NCBI GenBank assembly: GCA_947475465.1 | Contig: CANJLK010000016.1 | Location: 1-62,055 of the forward strand | Origin: Caulobacteraceae bacterium | Lineage (GTDB): Bacteria; Pseudomonadota; Alphaproteobacteria; Caulobacterales; Caulobacteraceae | DNA length: 62,055 nucleotides | Direction: 5' to 3' | Part shown: piece after piece, positions 1-9,869 of the stretch | Layout of the letters: the number at the start of each line of letters is the position of its first letter | Position numbering within the stretch: position 1 is the first letter of the stretch | Translations under genes and position numbers: made by a program | Notes under the pieces: model-generated | What the model was told of the DNA's origin: nothing | The model's input: the letters and a program-made list of their open reading frames with translations, nothing else | The model's database searches: none

Positions 1-1689
1 AACATCGCCCGCGTCCGCCATTCGACGCCGGGCGTCGGCCTGATCAGCCCGCCGCCGCACCACGACATCTATTCGATTGAGGATCTGGCCCAGCTCATCC
101 ACGACCTGAAGAACGTCAATCCCCAGGCCCGCATCTCCGTGAAGCTGGTCTCCGAGGTGGGTGTCGGAACCGTCGCGGCCGGCGTCGCCAAGGCGCGCGC
201 CGACCACGTCACCATATCGGGCTTCGAGGGTGGGACCGGCGCCTCGCCGCTGACGTCGCTGACCCACGCCGGCTCTCCCTGGGAAATCGGCTTGGCCGAA
301 ACACAGCAGACCCTGCTTCTCAATGGCCTGCGCACCCGTATCGCAGTGCAGGTCGATGGGGGCCTGCGGACGGGCCGTGACGTGGCCATCGGGGCGCTAC
401 TAGGCGCCGATGAGTTCGGCTTCGCGACTGCGCCGCTGATCGCGGCTGGCTGCATCATGATGCGCAAGTGCCACCTGAACACTTGCCCGGTGGGCGTGGC
501 GACCCAGGATCCGGTGCTCCGCGCCCGTTTCACTGGCCAGCCTGAGCACGTCATCAACTACTTCTTCTTCGTCGCTGAAGAACTCCGCGAGATCATGGCC
601 AGCCTGGGCTTCCGAACCGTCCAGGAGATGATCGGCCGGGTGGACCGCCTCGACATGCGCCCGGCGCTGGATCACTGGAAGGCGCACGGCATCGACCTGT
701 CGCGCATCCTCCATGCCGAGCCGGCCCAGGCCGCCAAGGGTCTTTGGAATCAGGACCGCCAGGACCATGGCCTCGGCAAGGCCCTGGACAACACCCTCAT
801 CGCCGACGCCCAGGCGGCGCTGGAAGAGGGCAAGCCCGTGCGCGGCGAGTATGCCGTGAAGAACGTCAATCGCACGGTCGGCGCCATGCTCTCCGGCCAG
901 GTCGCGCGCCGCTATGGCCACGCAGGCCTTCCCGAAGACACCATTTCCCTGACCTTCAAGGGCAACGCGGGCCAAAGCTTCGGCGCCTTCGCCGCACGCG
1001 GCGTGTCGCTGGAGCTCATCGGCGACGGCAATGACTATGTCGGCAAGGGCCTGTCCGGCGGCCGCGTGGTCGTCCGTCAGCCGGCCGAGGCCAAACGCGA
1101 CCCCACCCAGAACATCATCGTCGGCAACACGGTGCTCTATGGCGCCATCGCCGGGGACGCTTACTTCCAGGGCGTGGCCGGCGAGCGCTTCGCCGTGCGC
1201 AACTCCGGCGCGGTGGCGGTGGTGGAGGGCGTGGGCGACCACGGCTGCGAATACATGACCGGGGGCGTCGTTGTTGTGCTGGGCGACACAGGGCGCAACT
1301 TCGCCGCGGGCATGAGCGGCGGCGTGGCCTATGTCTACGACCCGCGCGGCCGGTTCTCCGAACTTTGCAATACCGCCATGGTGGCCCTGGAGCGGGTGCA
1401 ACCTGCCGTGCCCGCCAATAGCGAGGATGAAGCTTTCCGCCCGCGTCAGCGTGCCCTTTCCGTCGAGAATAACGGCATGGGCGACATGCTGCGTTTCGAT
1501 GCCGAGCGACTGCGGGTCCTCGTGGAGCGCCACCACCTTCACACCGGCAGCGCCCGGGCCCGCGAACTCCTGGAAAACTGGGATCAGGCCCTCGGTTCGT
1601 TCGTGAAAGTCATGCCCGCCGACTATCGACGCGCCCTCGTCGAGCTCGCGGCCGAACGCGCGACGGCCGCCGCCGTCGCCGCGGAATAG
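1..1689 (+). CDS. gltB: Glutamate synthase large subunit, C-terminal part (5' end outside window)
   Basis: This is the C-terminal 562 residues of the NADPH-dependent glutamate synthase alpha subunit, which transfers the glutamine amide to 2-oxoglutarate. The frame is open from base 1, so the gene starts before the window. The fragment carries the end of the FMN-binding barrel (a [10 protein letters not shown] stretch near residue 80) and three cysteines spaced C-x5-C-x4-C in [13 protein letters not shown], the 3Fe-4S ligand pattern of the family. The rest is the glycine-rich GXGXG beta-helix domain ([29 protein letters not shown]). The small subunit gene follows after 11 bases, so the two are one operon. 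Identification is secure; only the N-terminal glutaminase domain is unseen. Confidence 0.97.
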   Translation, partial: NIARVRHSTPGVGLISPPPHHDIYSIEDLAQLIHDLKNVNPQARISVKLVSEVGVGTVAAGVAKARADHVTISGFEGGTGASPLTSLTHAGSPWEIGLAETQQTLLLNGLRTRIAVQVDGGLRTGRDVAIGALLGADEFGFATAPLIAAGCIMMRKCHLNTCPVGVATQDPVLRARFTGQPEHVINYFFFVAEELREIMASLGFRTVQEMIGRVDRLDMRPALDHWKAHGIDLSRILHAEPAQAAKGLWNQDRQDHGLGKALDNTLIADAQAALEEGKPVRGEYAVKNVNRTVGAMLSGQVARRYGHAGLPEDTISLTFKGNAGQSFGAFAARGVSLELIGDGNDYVGKGLSGGRVVVRQPAEAKRDPTQNIIVGNTVLYGAIAGDAYFQGVAGERFAVRNSGAVAVVEGVGDHGCEYMTGGVVVVLGDTGRNFAAGMSGGVAYVYDPRGRFSELCNTAMVALERVQPAVPANSEDEAFRPRQRALSVENNGMGDMLRFDAERLRVLVERHHLHTGSARARELLENWDQALGSFVKVMPADYRRALVELAAERATAAAVAAE

Positions 1690-1700
1690 GAGAGACCCCG

Positions 1701-3152
1701 ATGGGCAAGCCCACCGGCTTCCTCGAAATCGAGCGCCACGACCGGTCTTATGAGCCCGTCGAGGCCCGGCTGAAGACCTGGAACGAGTTCGTCCAGCCGC
1801 TGCCGACGCCTGTGGTGGCCCAACAGGCGGCGCGCTGCATGGATTGCGGCATTCCGTTCTGCCACCAGGGCTGTCCGGTCAACAACCAGATCCCGGACTT
1901 CAACAACCTCGTCTACCGCGACCAGTGGCGCGAGGCGCTGGAGAACCTTCAATCCACCAACAACTTCCCGGAGTTCACGGGCCGCGTCTGCCCCGCCCCT
2001 TGTGAGGCGTCCTGCACCCTGAACATCGACGACAATCCGGTGACCATCAAAACCATCGAGTGCCAGATCGTCGATCGCGGCTGGGACGAGGGCTGGATCC
2101 GTCCGCAGATGGCGCCACGCGGCACCGGCAAGCGGGTCGCCGTGGTCGGTTCCGGACCGTCCGGCCTGGCCTGCGCTCAACAGCTGGCCCGCGCCGGCCA
2201 CGCGCCGACCGTCTTCGAAAAGTCCGACCGCCTCGGCGGCCTGCTCCGCTACGGCATTCCCGACTTCAAGATGGAAAAACACCTCATCGACCGTCGCATC
2301 AAGCAGATGGAAGGCGAGGGGGTCATCTTCCGAACCGGCTTCGAAGTCGGCGTCACGGTTTCCGTCGAGCGGCTGCTGGACGACTACGACGTGATCGTCA
2401 TGGCCGGCGGTGCGGAGGCGCCGCGCGACCTGGAGGTTCCCGGCCGCGAACTGGCCGGCGTCCATTTCGCCATGGAGTTCCTGACCCAGCAGAACAAGCG
2501 CAACGCCGGGGATGTCGAAAACCTCGCCGCCCCCACGGGGACGATCTCGGCCAAGGGCAAGCATGTCGTGGTGATCGGCGGCGGCGATACCGGCTCCGAT
2601 TGCATCGGGACCTCGAACCGCCACGGCGCGCTCTCAGTCACCCAGCTGGAGATCATGCCCCAGCCGCCGGCCCGCGAAAACAAGGCTTTGACCTGGCCGG
2701 ACTGGCCGCTGAAGCTTCGCACCTCCTCCTCGCAGGAGGAGGGCGCCGAGCGTGATTTCGCCGTCGGAACCCGCCGGGCGATCGGCAAGGACGGAAAGAT
2801 CACGGCGCTGGAATGCGCCCGCCTGGAATGGGTCGCCGGCCCCGACGGACGTATGCAGATGCGCGAAGTCGAAGGCTCGACCTTCGAACTAAAGGCCGAT
2901 CTCGTCCTTCTGGCCATGGGGTTCGTGGGACCGCGCAAGGCGGGCCTGGTCGACAGCGCCGCTGTCGAACTCGACCCGCGCGGCAATGTGAAGGCCAACG
3001 TCACCGACTACGCCACCTCGGTTCCAAAGATCTTCAGCTGCGGCGACATGCGCCGGGGCCAGTCCCTTGTGGTCTGGGCGATCCGTGAGGGCCGTCAATG
3101 CGCCCGCGCGGTCGATGAATACCTGATGGGTGTCTCGAAGCTGCCGAGGTAG
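1701..3152 (+). CDS. gltD: Glutamate synthase small subunit
   Basis: The 483-residue beta subunit of glutamate synthase oxidises NADPH at FAD and passes electrons through Fe-S clusters to GltB. N-terminal cysteines C46, C49, C54 and C58, followed by C97, C101 and C105, match the two 4Fe-4S sites of the family. An FAD dinucleotide fold begins at GSGPSG (residues 150-155), and the second NADPH fold is at GGGDTGSDC near residue 297. The C-terminal [15 protein letters not shown] is the usual FAD-contact motif. An AGGAG-type ribosome site lies in the short gap after gltB. Length is typical of bacterial GltD. Confidence 0.97.
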   Translation: MGKPTGFLEIERHDRSYEPVEARLKTWNEFVQPLPTPVVAQQAARCMDCGIPFCHQGCPVNNQIPDFNNLVYRDQWREALENLQSTNNFPEFTGRVCPAPCEASCTLNIDDNPVTIKTIECQIVDRGWDEGWIRPQMAPRGTGKRVAVVGSGPSGLACAQQLARAGHAPTVFEKSDRLGGLLRYGIPDFKMEKHLIDRRIKQMEGEGVIFRTGFEVGVTVSVERLLDDYDVIVMAGGAEAPRDLEVPGRELAGVHFAMEFLTQQNKRNAGDVENLAAPTGTISAKGKHVVVIGGGDTGSDCIGTSNRHGALSVTQLEIMPQPPARENKALTWPDWPLKLRTSSSQEEGAERDFAVGTRRAIGKDGKITALECARLEWVAGPDGRMQMREVEGSTFELKADLVLLAMGFVGPRKAGLVDSAAVELDPRGNVKANVTDYATSVPKIFSCGDMRRGQSLVVWAIREGRQCARAVDEYLMGVSKLPR

Positions 3153-3214
3153 CGCCTCACCGGCCACGGACTTGGGATTTCCCCATCGCCGCCGCCCGCC
3201 GCTACTATGGGCGC

Positions 3215-4270
3215 ATGAGTCAAGGATCGAAGCCGGCCGTGCTCGTCACGGGCGGCGCCGGCTATATCGGCGCGCACACCGCCAAGGCCCTCGACGAGGG
3301 GGGCTTTTTCCCCGTCGTCTATGACAGCCTGAGTTCGGGGTTCCGCGAGGCTGTACGATGGGGCGTTCTCGTGGAGGGCGATATCCGTGACGCCGGCGGG
3401 CTGGGCGCGGCGATGGATGCCTATGATGTCGGCGCGGTGATTCATTTCGCCGGCCTTATCGAGGTGGGCCGGTCGTTCGTGACGCCGGATCTCTTCTGGA
3501 ACGTCAATGTCACCGGTACGCAGGTGCTACTGGACGTCATGCGCCCACGGCAGATCGGGCGGCTGGTCTTTTCCTCCAGCGCGGCGGTCTATGGCGACTC
3601 CGGCCGGGGCGTGCTGGAGGCCATCGCGGAAGATGCGCCCAAGGCGCCCGCCAGCCCCTACGGCGACACCAAGCTCGCCGCCGAGGCCCTTATCGAAGCC
3701 GAATGCCGCGACCAAGGCCTGTGCGGGGTGGCGTTGCGCTATTTCAACGCCGCCGGCGCCGATCCGTCCGGCCTGATCGGTGAGGCGCACGAGCCGGAAA
3801 CGCATCTTATTCCCCTGGCTATCGCCGCGGCGTTGGGGCGCGCCGGTCCCCTGACGGTGTTCGGCGACGACTTCGCCACGCCCGACGGGACCTGCCTGCG
3901 CGATTACATTCACGTGAACGACCTGGCGGCCGCGCACGTGGCGGCCCTGAGAGCCGACCTCCCACCGGGATCGTTCGAGGCCTTGAATCTGGGCGCGGGT
4001 CTTGGCCGTTCGGTCCTGGAGGTGGTCGAGGCGGTAGCCCGGGCCGCGGGGCGTCCCGTACCCTACAGCATAGGCCCACGAAGGTCCGGCGATCCGGCCA
4101 GCCTGGTCGCCGATCCGGCGCGCGGCGCGGCGCGCCTGGGCTGGCGCGCGGCCAAGCCCGACCTGGAAGAGATCGTCACCGACGCCCTGCGCTGGGCCCT
4201 CGGCCCAGCCTATGGCGAAGGCCGTAAAGAGGCTCCGGCGCAGGCCGCCGCGGACCCCAACCGAGGCTGA
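3215..4270 (+). CDS. galE: UDP-glucose 4-epimerase
   Basis: A 351-residue extended short-chain dehydrogenase that interconverts UDP-glucose and UDP-galactose using bound NAD. The NAD-binding motif GGAGYIG is at residues 13-19, a serine in SSSAAVYGDSG precedes the catalytic SPYGDTK (YxxxK), and ALRYFNAAGADP followed by FGDDFATPDGTCLRDYIHV is diagnostic of GalE. Residues after about 330 are a low-complexity tail. It stands alone rather than in a galactose operon, so a role in surface polysaccharide precursors is likely, though that is inference. Confidence 0.93.
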   Translation: MSQGSKPAVLVTGGAGYIGAHTAKALDEGGFFPVVYDSLSSGFREAVRWGVLVEGDIRDAGGLGAAMDAYDVGAVIHFAGLIEVGRSFVTPDLFWNVNVTGTQVLLDVMRPRQIGRLVFSSSAAVYGDSGRGVLEAIAEDAPKAPASPYGDTKLAAEALIEAECRDQGLCGVALRYFNAAGADPSGLIGEAHEPETHLIPLAIAAALGRAGPLTVFGDDFATPDGTCLRDYIHVNDLAAAHVAALRADLPPGSFEALNLGAGLGRSVLEVVEAVARAAGRPVPYSIGPRRSGDPASLVADPARGAARLGWRAAKPDLEEIVTDALRWALGPAYGEGRKEAPAQAAADPNRG

Positions 4271-4411
4271 CGATCCGTGGCGTTCGGCGAGCCTGCGGCC
4301 TGTCGAAACGAGGCGGCGAAAGGCCCGCGAATTTTGCCGCTAAGGGGCATCGGCTTGCATTCCGGCGCGGTATGCTCAAGGCTCATTCCGCAGGGTGCTG
4401 GGGCGGGATTC

Positions 4412-4648
4412 ATGGGGCAGACAAATCAGGCGCGGGCGAAGGCCCTGGCTCAGAATCTGGTGGTGCTTCTCACGTCCTACGAGGAGGAGTTGATGGCGCT
4501 TGAGCGCGAGGCGCCGATCGTCGGCCAACTTCGGCGCGCTGTCGGCATCGCGATCGCAGAGGCCTGCTACTGCATATCGGACGATGGCCTTGGCATGCCC
4601 GAATACATGCCGCCGCCGGCCGATGGCCAGTCTCGGCGCGCCGGCTGA
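4412..4648 (+). CDS. Small hypothetical protein
   Basis: A 78-residue protein of unknown function beginning MGQTNQARAKALAQ. I prefer the ATG at 4412 because the in-frame sequence further upstream overlaps the intergenic region and reads poorly. The body is predicted helical (LVVLLTSYEEELMALEREAP), with one short cysteine-containing segment (EACYCISDD) and a Pro-rich end. It lies 21 bases upstream of an XRE regulator on the same strand, so the two may be cotranscribed. No family is recognised. Confidence 0.55.
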   Translation: MGQTNQARAKALAQNLVVLLTSYEEELMALEREAPIVGQLRRAVGIAIAEACYCISDDGLGMPEYMPPPADGQSRRAG

Positions 4649-4669
4649 AAACCCGGTCCTGGAGATATC

Positions 4670-5050
4670 ATGACTCGTAAATCCGAGGCGCTGGCGGATC
4701 CTGTGGACATCGCCGTGGGCGCTCGCATCCGGCTGCTGCGCAAGGTGCGCGGCCTGTCCCAGCAATCCCTCGCCGAGGCCGCCGGCGTGACCTTCCAGCA
4801 GATTCAAAAGTACGAGCGCGGCGCGAACCGCGTGAGCGCGTCCATGCTGTCGCGCATCGCGGCGACCTTGGATGCGCCGGTGTCCGAGATGTTCGGCGAG
4901 GCGAACCCCGGCGCCGGCTCCATCGACGAGGTGGCGGCCCTGTTGTCGGAACCCGGGGCGCTTGAACTGCTGCGCGCCTACACCCTGCTGCCGCGAGGCG
5001 CCACCCGCGCCACACTGGTGGATTTTGTCCGCAGCCTGAAAGACGCCTGA
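4670..5050 (+). CDS. XRE-family transcriptional regulator
   Basis: A 126-residue DNA-binding protein. Residues 15-70 form a Cro/C1-type helix-turn-helix (IRLLRKVRGLSQQSLAEAAG then TFQQIQKYERGANRVSAS), a form common in alphaproteobacteria. The remaining 55 residues, ending LLRAYTLLPRGATRATL, may serve in oligomerisation. It probably regulates its own transcription. An imperfect hairpin lies 14 bases after its stop codon. The target genes cannot be told from the sequence. Confidence 0.85.
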   Translation: MTRKSEALADPVDIAVGARIRLLRKVRGLSQQSLAEAAGVTFQQIQKYERGANRVSASMLSRIAATLDAPVSEMFGEANPGAGSIDEVAALLSEPGALELLRAYTLLPRGATRATLVDFVRSLKDA

Positions 5051-5063
5051 CCGCAATCTTCTC

Positions 5064-5085
5064 GCGAACCGCCGGTCGGGTTCGC
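5064..5085 (+). terminator. Hairpin downstream of the XRE gene
   Basis: A perfect 7-bp inverted repeat, GCGAACC at 5064-5070 and GGTTCGC at 5079-5085, is separated by an 8-base loop just after the XRE stop. No T-run follows, so it may be a weak or Rho-assisted terminator or only an mRNA 3' stem. The rest of 5051-5253 holds a further palindrome at 5186 but no gene that I can support. Confidence 0.35.
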
Positions 5086-5185
5086 CCTGCGAATTCCGCC
5101 CTGAAGGGAATCCTTTCCGAATTTCGCCTGCGGGTTGCTCCTGGGCGTTTCTCTGGGTGGCGCGGGGCGCATTTACTCCTAGGAT

Positions 5186-5195
5186 GCTTGCAAGC
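5186..5195. promoter_or_regulatory. Perfect palindrome upstream of the SWIB gene
   Basis: GCTTGCAAGC is a 10-bp perfect palindrome located 58 bases before the SWIB gene start, in the position of a promoter or operator. No binding protein is known; the adjacent XRE regulator is one candidate. Confidence 0.3.
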
Positions 5196-5253
5196 GACTC
5201 AGCCCCGCGTCCTGCGTGGCGGGCGTCGCGTGATATCTAGCTGGGGGAGCCCA

Positions 5254-5514
5254 ATGGCCGAAGTCAAGAAAACCAATGCCCTGCAAAAGCCGCTCACGCC
5301 GTCGGCGGAACTGGCTGCAGTGGTCGGCCCGGGACAACTGTCCCGCGGCGAAGTCGTCTCCAAGATGTGGGACTACATCAAGAAGAACAACCTGCAGGAT
5401 CCGGCGAACAAGCGCGACATCCTGGCCGACGCCAAGCTGAAGCCGATCTTCGGCGGCAAGGACAAGGTCAGCATGTTCGAGATGAACAAGCATCTGGCCG
5501 GCCATCTGAAATAA
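5254..5514 (+). CDS. SWIB/MDM2 domain protein
   Basis: An 86-residue protein that is almost entirely one SWIB domain (LAAVVGPGQLSRGEVVSKMW, then NLQDPANKRDI, LKPIFGGKDKVSMFEMNKHL). This fold is best known from eukaryotic chromatin remodelling subunits and MDM2. Stand-alone versions occur in many bacteria and in chlamydial topoisomerases, where their function is poorly defined. The ATG at 5254 is preferred because GGGGGAG lies directly upstream and the domain begins soon after. An intrinsic terminator follows, so this is a monocistronic, probably well expressed gene. Confidence 0.85.
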   Translation: MAEVKKTNALQKPLTPSAELAAVVGPGQLSRGEVVSKMWDYIKKNNLQDPANKRDILADAKLKPIFGGKDKVSMFEMNKHLAGHLK

Positions 5515-5568
5515 GACGCATCCCTCGGTCCGCGCCATGCGCCGGACCGAAGTGTCTGTGTTGAGGGA

Positions 5569-5600
5569 CCCCGCAGGCTCGCGCCCGGCGGGGTTTTCTC
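5569..5600 (+). terminator. Intrinsic terminator after the SWIB gene
   Basis: CCCCGC at 5569-5574 pairs with GCGGGG at 5588-5593, and TTTTCTC follows immediately. Position and form fit a Rho-independent terminator for the SWIB gene. Confidence 0.75.
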
Positions 5601-5687
5601 ATTTCTGAGATATAACTACAGGTTGATTTTTGTTTCCGTTAACTCCCGCTCGGGTAGAGGGAGCCAAAGAGTTCGAAGGGAACCGAT

Positions 5688-6992
5688 GTGGTGTCCGAAC
5701 GCGCTGGCCTATCCGATGGTGCGGACGCAGGGCGGCCTGACCCTGAGGGGGCTGGCGGGGGCCAGCCGGTGGAACTGCTGCGTTTGGTTTCCGCGGAACT
5801 GGAAGGCGCGCTGGAGCGCTTCAGCGACCCGGAACTGTTGGCCAAGGGCAAGGTGAACCTGATTTCACTGGAGGCGGTTCAGGCTCGCTTCGGGCCCCGC
5901 TGGAAGTTACGCCGAGACCAAGTCTACAGTTTCGCCGAGCGGGTTCTGGAGCGAAATCTGCAGGCGACCGGGCTTTCACTTCGGGTCTCCGAAACAGATT
6001 TTTTCATCGTTCAGCCCGACCTGGGTCGGTTGGCCGGGCAGGCGGCCTGCCTCCGTTTTCTGCGCGAAATTCTCAATCACGTCCTCGGCGACGCCGAAAT
6101 GGCTCCGGCTGGCGTGCTGCAGGTGACCAAGTTCGCCAACGGCCGGCTGGAGGCTCTGACGGTGGACGCTTGCTGCGCTGAAGGGGCGGTGGCGGCAGGG
6201 CTCGCGGCGGAGGCTGGAAATCGCCAACTCGCTGTGATGGACCCGCCGCGAACCTGGGCGGAGCCTGGCGCGGAAGGTGCGGTCAATAGATGGACCCCAT
6301 TCGTTTCGAATGACGGGCGCTACTTGCGTGTGTCCGCGACTCTGGAGCCGGTCTATGAGTTGAAGGGGTTCACCCGCATCGGTTTTCGTATGGTCCGTCG
6401 GGTGATCGTCATCCGCACGGGGGAAGAATTGGCGCCGCAGCAGGTTGCGAACCTCTCGGCGGCCGACCTTCTGAAGGTTGATATGGCGACGGTTCTGAGG
6501 GGAATCGACCGTCTGGAAGCGGAGGGCGGCCGGGAACAGCAACTCAGCCTGATCGTGCCGCTGTCGTTCAGCAGTCTGTCCAGTCAGCGGGGGCGCGCCG
6601 AATTGATCAATCCGCTCAGGAAAGCCAGCGCCCTGGTGAAGCTCGGCGTGATCTGTGAGATTTGCGACATCGATGGGGTGCCGCCAGGGGGCCTGCTTAC
6701 GGCGGCGTCCCTGGTGCGGCCCTTTTCCCTCCTCGTCGTGGGCCGGTTGAACGCGCCGTCGCCACATGTGGTCAGTCGCTTGCGTGGCTCTGGTTTGCAG
6801 GCACTGTCGTTTGAATGTCCACCCTCCGCTCTGGGCGACGCGGAGTTCATCGGCTGGGCCACCGCGGCGATCCGCGCAGCCAGGTCGGTGGCCCGCTCGG
6901 TCCTTGTCTACCACGCACCATCGCCGGCCCGGGCGAGCGCATTGGCTGCCATGGGCGCAACCCATATGAGCCTGGCGTCGCCCGCGCCCTGA
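5688..6992 (+). CDS. Hypothetical protein with possible degenerate EAL-like C-terminus
   Basis: A 434-residue soluble protein of unknown function. The GTG at 5688 has GAAGGG 7 bases upstream. There is no signal peptide or membrane segment. Residues about 25-270 are mixed alpha/beta without a family I recognise. The last 170 residues alternate strands and helices (LSLIVPLSFSSL, LGVICEICDIDGVP, FSLLVVGRL, GLQALSFECPP, ALAAMGATHMSLAS) in an order that recalls the EAL phosphodiesterase barrel, but the catalytic EAL and DDFG-type acidic residues are not present. If the resemblance is real, it would be a binding or regulatory relic and not an enzyme. It stands alone between the SWIB gene and a convergent SDR. 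Confidence 0.7.
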   Translation: MVSERAGLSDGADAGRPDPEGAGGGQPVELLRLVSAELEGALERFSDPELLAKGKVNLISLEAVQARFGPRWKLRRDQVYSFAERVLERNLQATGLSLRVSETDFFIVQPDLGRLAGQAACLRFLREILNHVLGDAEMAPAGVLQVTKFANGRLEALTVDACCAEGAVAAGLAAEAGNRQLAVMDPPRTWAEPGAEGAVNRWTPFVSNDGRYLRVSATLEPVYELKGFTRIGFRMVRRVIVIRTGEELAPQQVANLSAADLLKVDMATVLRGIDRLEAEGGREQQLSLIVPLSFSSLSSQRGRAELINPLRKASALVKLGVICEICDIDGVPPGGLLTAASLVRPFSLLVVGRLNAPSPHVVSRLRGSGLQALSFECPPSALGDAEFIGWATAAIRAARSVARSVLVYHAPSPARASALAAMGATHMSLASPAP

Positions 6993-7026
6993 ACGTGGCG
7001 CGGGGTTGTCGTGGTCGTCGAGTGGC

Positions 7027-7788
7027 TCAACCGCGCCCGATGAACGGCATGTTCGTCGCCATCACCGTCATGAACTGGACGTTGGCCGCCAGCGGCAGGC
7101 CGGCCATGTAGAGCACGGCGTCGGCCACCGCCTTGACGTCCATCACCGGTTCCGGGGCGATCGCGCCGTTGGCCTGGAGCACGCCGGCGCTCATCCGCTG
7201 GGTCATTTCCGTGGCGGCGTTGCCGATATCGATCTGGCCGCAGGCGATGCCGTATTCGCGGCCATCCAGGGACGTGGACCGGGTCAGCCCGGTGATGGCG
7301 TGCTTCGTTGCGGTGTAGGGCGCCGAGCGCGGGCGCGGGACGTGGGCCGAAATCGAGCCGTTGTTGATGATCCGCCCGCCGCGCGGGTCCTGGGATTTCA
7401 TCGTCCTGAAAGCCGCCTGTGTGCACAGGAAGGCGCCGGTGAGGTTGACGTCCACGACCTGCCTCCACTGCTGGAGAGTCAGCTCCTCCAGGGGGACCGG
7501 CGGGGCGCCGGCGCCGGCGTTGTTGAACAACAGGTCCAGGCGGCCGAACCGCTCTCGGACGGTTTCGAACAACACCGCCACCGCCACGGGGTCGGTGACG
7601 TCGGCGACGACAGGCAATGCGCGGGCGCCGGTCACGCCAGCCAGTTCCGCGGTTCCCTGAAGACGATCCGGTCGCCGCCCCGCCAAGCCCACCGACCAGC
7701 CGGCCTCCAGTAGGGCCAATCCGACGGCGCGGCCAATTCCGCTGCCCGCGCCGGTGACAATGGCGACCTTGCCGGTTGCGCTCTCCAT
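7027..7788 (-). CDS. SDR-family oxidoreductase
   Basis: A 253-residue classical short-chain dehydrogenase with an N-terminal NAD(P) fold (TGAGSGIG, residues 12-19), NNAG at 89-92, catalytic S145 and Y158-x3-K162. The substrate is unknown. The ATG at 7788 (MESATGK) is chosen because everything upstream in frame is low-quality sequence and the Rossmann strand starts at residue 7. It is divergent from a TonB-dependent receptor whose start lies within about 60 bases, so the two share a very short promoter region. Confidence 0.88.
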   Translation of the reverse strand: MESATGKVAIVTGAGSGIGRAVGLALLEAGWSVGLAGRRPDRLQGTAELAGVTGARALPVVADVTDPVAVAVLFETVRERFGRLDLLFNNAGAGAPPVPLEELTLQQWRQVVDVNLTGAFLCTQAAFRTMKSQDPRGGRIINNGSISAHVPRPRSAPYTATKHAITGLTRSTSLDGREYGIACGQIDIGNAATEMTQRMSAGVLQANGAIAPEPVMDVKAVADAVLYMAGLPLAANVQFMTVMATNMPFIGRG

Positions 7789-7850
7789 CACGGCTGGATA
7801 GCCCTGTCGCTCGCGAAAGCCCAGCTTCGCTTCACAACACAGGCTTGAAG

Positions 7851-9869
7851 ATGGCCGCCTTGCCGCCGCTCCCTCCCGCGCCCGTCCCCGACATCGAGGT
7901 CGTCGTGGTTTATGCACCCCGCTTGGCCCCGCTTGGCGGCGAGGCGGCGTTCAGCGCCGTTCAGGTCGGCCCCGACATCCTCAAACAAACCCCCAGACTC
8001 GACCAGGCCCTGGAAAGCACGCCTGGCCTCTCGCTGTTCCGCCGCACCACCTCGCTCTCGGCCAATCCGACCACCCAGGGGGTGTCCCTGCGGGCGATCG
8101 GCCCCTCCGGGGCGGGGCGCGCCCTGGTGACGCTCGACGGGGCGCCGGTGAACGATCCCTTCGGTGGTTGGGTGATCTGGACCGCCTTGCCGTCCGAAGG
8201 GCTGGATGGGGCGGCGATCGTGCGCGGGGCCGGCGCGGGGCCCTATGGCGCGGGCGCGCTGACCGGCGTGGTCGCCCTGCAGGAACGCGGCGCCCGCTCG
8301 GGGCTCGGCGCCCTGGACATCTCCGCGGGGGAACGCGGCTCGGCGCGCCTGGCGGTTTCCGGAGGCACGCGCGACATCCTGCTGACGGCCGCCGGCGAGA
8401 CGACCGATGGCTATACGCCCGTGCGTGGTCGCGCCGCCGGGGCCGCGGACCGGCCCCTCAGTCTGCGCGACCAGACCGCCGCCGTGCGGCTCCAGCATGA
8501 CTTCAACGGGCTTCAGGCTGCCCTGCGCCTGGGCGCCTTTGAGGAAAAGCGCGTCGCCGGCCTGTTGGGCGCGGGCTCCACCGCGAAGGGCACATCTGCG
8601 ACCTTGACCCTGGCGAAGCCCGCCGCGGCCGGCGTCGGCGGGTGGCGCGTGCAAGCCTGGGCCCGGACCAGCGATCTTGCCAACACCTCCGTCGCTGTCG
8701 CCGCCAGCCGGGGCGCCACCACGCCCGCCAACAACCAGTTCTCCACCCCCGCCCAGGGCTTAGGCGTCAATGCCGCGCTCCAGGGCCGCCTTGGCGCCCT
8801 CTCGTGGGAGACCGGCGCCGACGCGCGCTGGACCGATGGCACGGACCACGAGCAGTTCCGGGTGGTCGGCGGGGCCTACACCATGGGCCGCGATGCCGGC
8901 GGCCAGACCTTTGTTGGCGGGGCCTACGCCGAGGGAGCCTATGATGCGGCCCCCTGGCTGGTCACCGGCGGAGTTCGGCTTGACCAGTGGCGCTCTACCG
9001 ACGCCCAACGACATGAATTCGTCCTGGCCACCGGCGTGACGAGCCTCAACACCTCGTCGCCCGATGCGTCGGGAACCGTTCCCACCGGCCGGATCGGCGT
9101 GCGCTTCACCGTCGCGCCGGACCTGTGGCTGCGAGGCGCGGCCTACACCGGCTTCCGCGCGCCCACGCTCAACGAACTGCACCGTCCGTTCCGGGTGGGG
9201 AACGACATCACCGAGGCCAATCCCCTGCTGCGGCCGGAGACCCTGAACGGCGCCGAGACCGGACTGGGCGGCGAGGGCGCGAGCGCACGCTGGAGCGCCA
9301 CGGTCTTCTACAACATCCTGAAGCACCCGATCACCAATGTGACCTTGGGGACCGGACCCGGGACCTTCCTGGCGGTGGCGGGGTTCATCCCGGCTGGGGG
9401 CACGCTTCGTCAGCGCCAGAACGCCGGGCAGATCGAAGCCTGGGGCCTGGAGGCCGAGGGCTCTGGCGACGTCGGCACGACGCTCTCCTGGCGGACCGCC
9501 GTGGCCTACACCCATGCCCGCGTGGATGGCGGCAGCGGCGCGCCGCAGCTCAACGGACTGCGTCCGGCGCAGACTCCGGAACTGACGGTGACAGCCGGCC
9601 TCGACTGGCGGCCCCTGGAGGCGCTGACACTCAGTGGCAATCTTCGCTATTCCGGAGAGCAGTTCGAGGACGATCAGAACAGCCGGCGGCTTGCGCCGGG
9701 CGCGGAATTGAACGCCCGCGCGGCCTGGAGCCTGGCGCCCGGCGCTGAGGTCTATCTCGCCGTCGACAACCTCGCCGACGCAAAAATCTCGACCGGCAAG
9801 ACCGCTGACTTCGTGGACAGCTATTCCCAGCCGCGCACCTTCCGCATCGGGTTCTCCTACCGGCGTTAG
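7851..9869 (+). CDS. TonB-dependent outer-membrane receptor
   Basis: A receptor of about 672 residues that would import a ligand through the outer membrane using TonB energy. A TonB-box-like segment ([10 protein letters not shown]) is close to the N-terminus. It is followed by a plug domain ([42 protein letters not shown]) and a long beta-barrel ending [16 protein letters not shown] with a C-terminal aromatic/Arg. The ligand cannot be inferred. No convincing signal peptide is visible from the ATG at 7851 or from in-frame TTG codons at 7845 and 7776, which is odd for an exported protein. The stop overlaps that of the topoisomerase gene by four bases. Confidence 0.88.
   Translation: MAALPPLPPAPVPDIEVVVVYAPRLAPLGGEAAFSAVQVGPDILKQTPRLDQALESTPGLSLFRRTTSLSANPTTQGVSLRAIGPSGAGRALVTLDGAPVNDPFGGWVIWTALPSEGLDGAAIVRGAGAGPYGAGALTGVVALQERGARSGLGALDISAGERGSARLAVSGGTRDILLTAAGETTDGYTPVRGRAAGAADRPLSLRDQTAAVRLQHDFNGLQAALRLGAFEEKRVAGLLGAGSTAKGTSATLTLAKPAAAGVGGWRVQAWARTSDLANTSVAVAASRGATTPANNQFSTPAQGLGVNAALQGRLGALSWETGADARWTDGTDHEQFRVVGGAYTMGRDAGGQTFVGGAYAEGAYDAAPWLVTGGVRLDQWRSTDAQRHEFVLATGVTSLNTSSPDASGTVPTGRIGVRFTVAPDLWLRGAAYTGFRAPTLNELHRPFRVGNDITEANPLLRPETLNGAETGLGGEGASARWSATVFYNILKHPITNVTLGTGPGTFLAVAGFIPAGGTLRQRQNAGQIEAWGLEAEGSGDVGTTLSWRTAVAYTHARVDGGSGAPQLNGLRPAQTPELTVTAGLDWRPLEALTLSGNLRYSGEQFEDDQNSRRLAPGAELNARAAWSLAPGAEVYLAVDNLADAKISTGKTADFVDSYSQPRTFRIGFSYRR

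Noticed and set aside
400..1542. Long open frame on the minus strand opposite gltB
   Set aside because: Antisense shadow of a high-GC gene; the translation has no domain and is His/Ala/Gly-rich in the way expected for reverse-complement codons.
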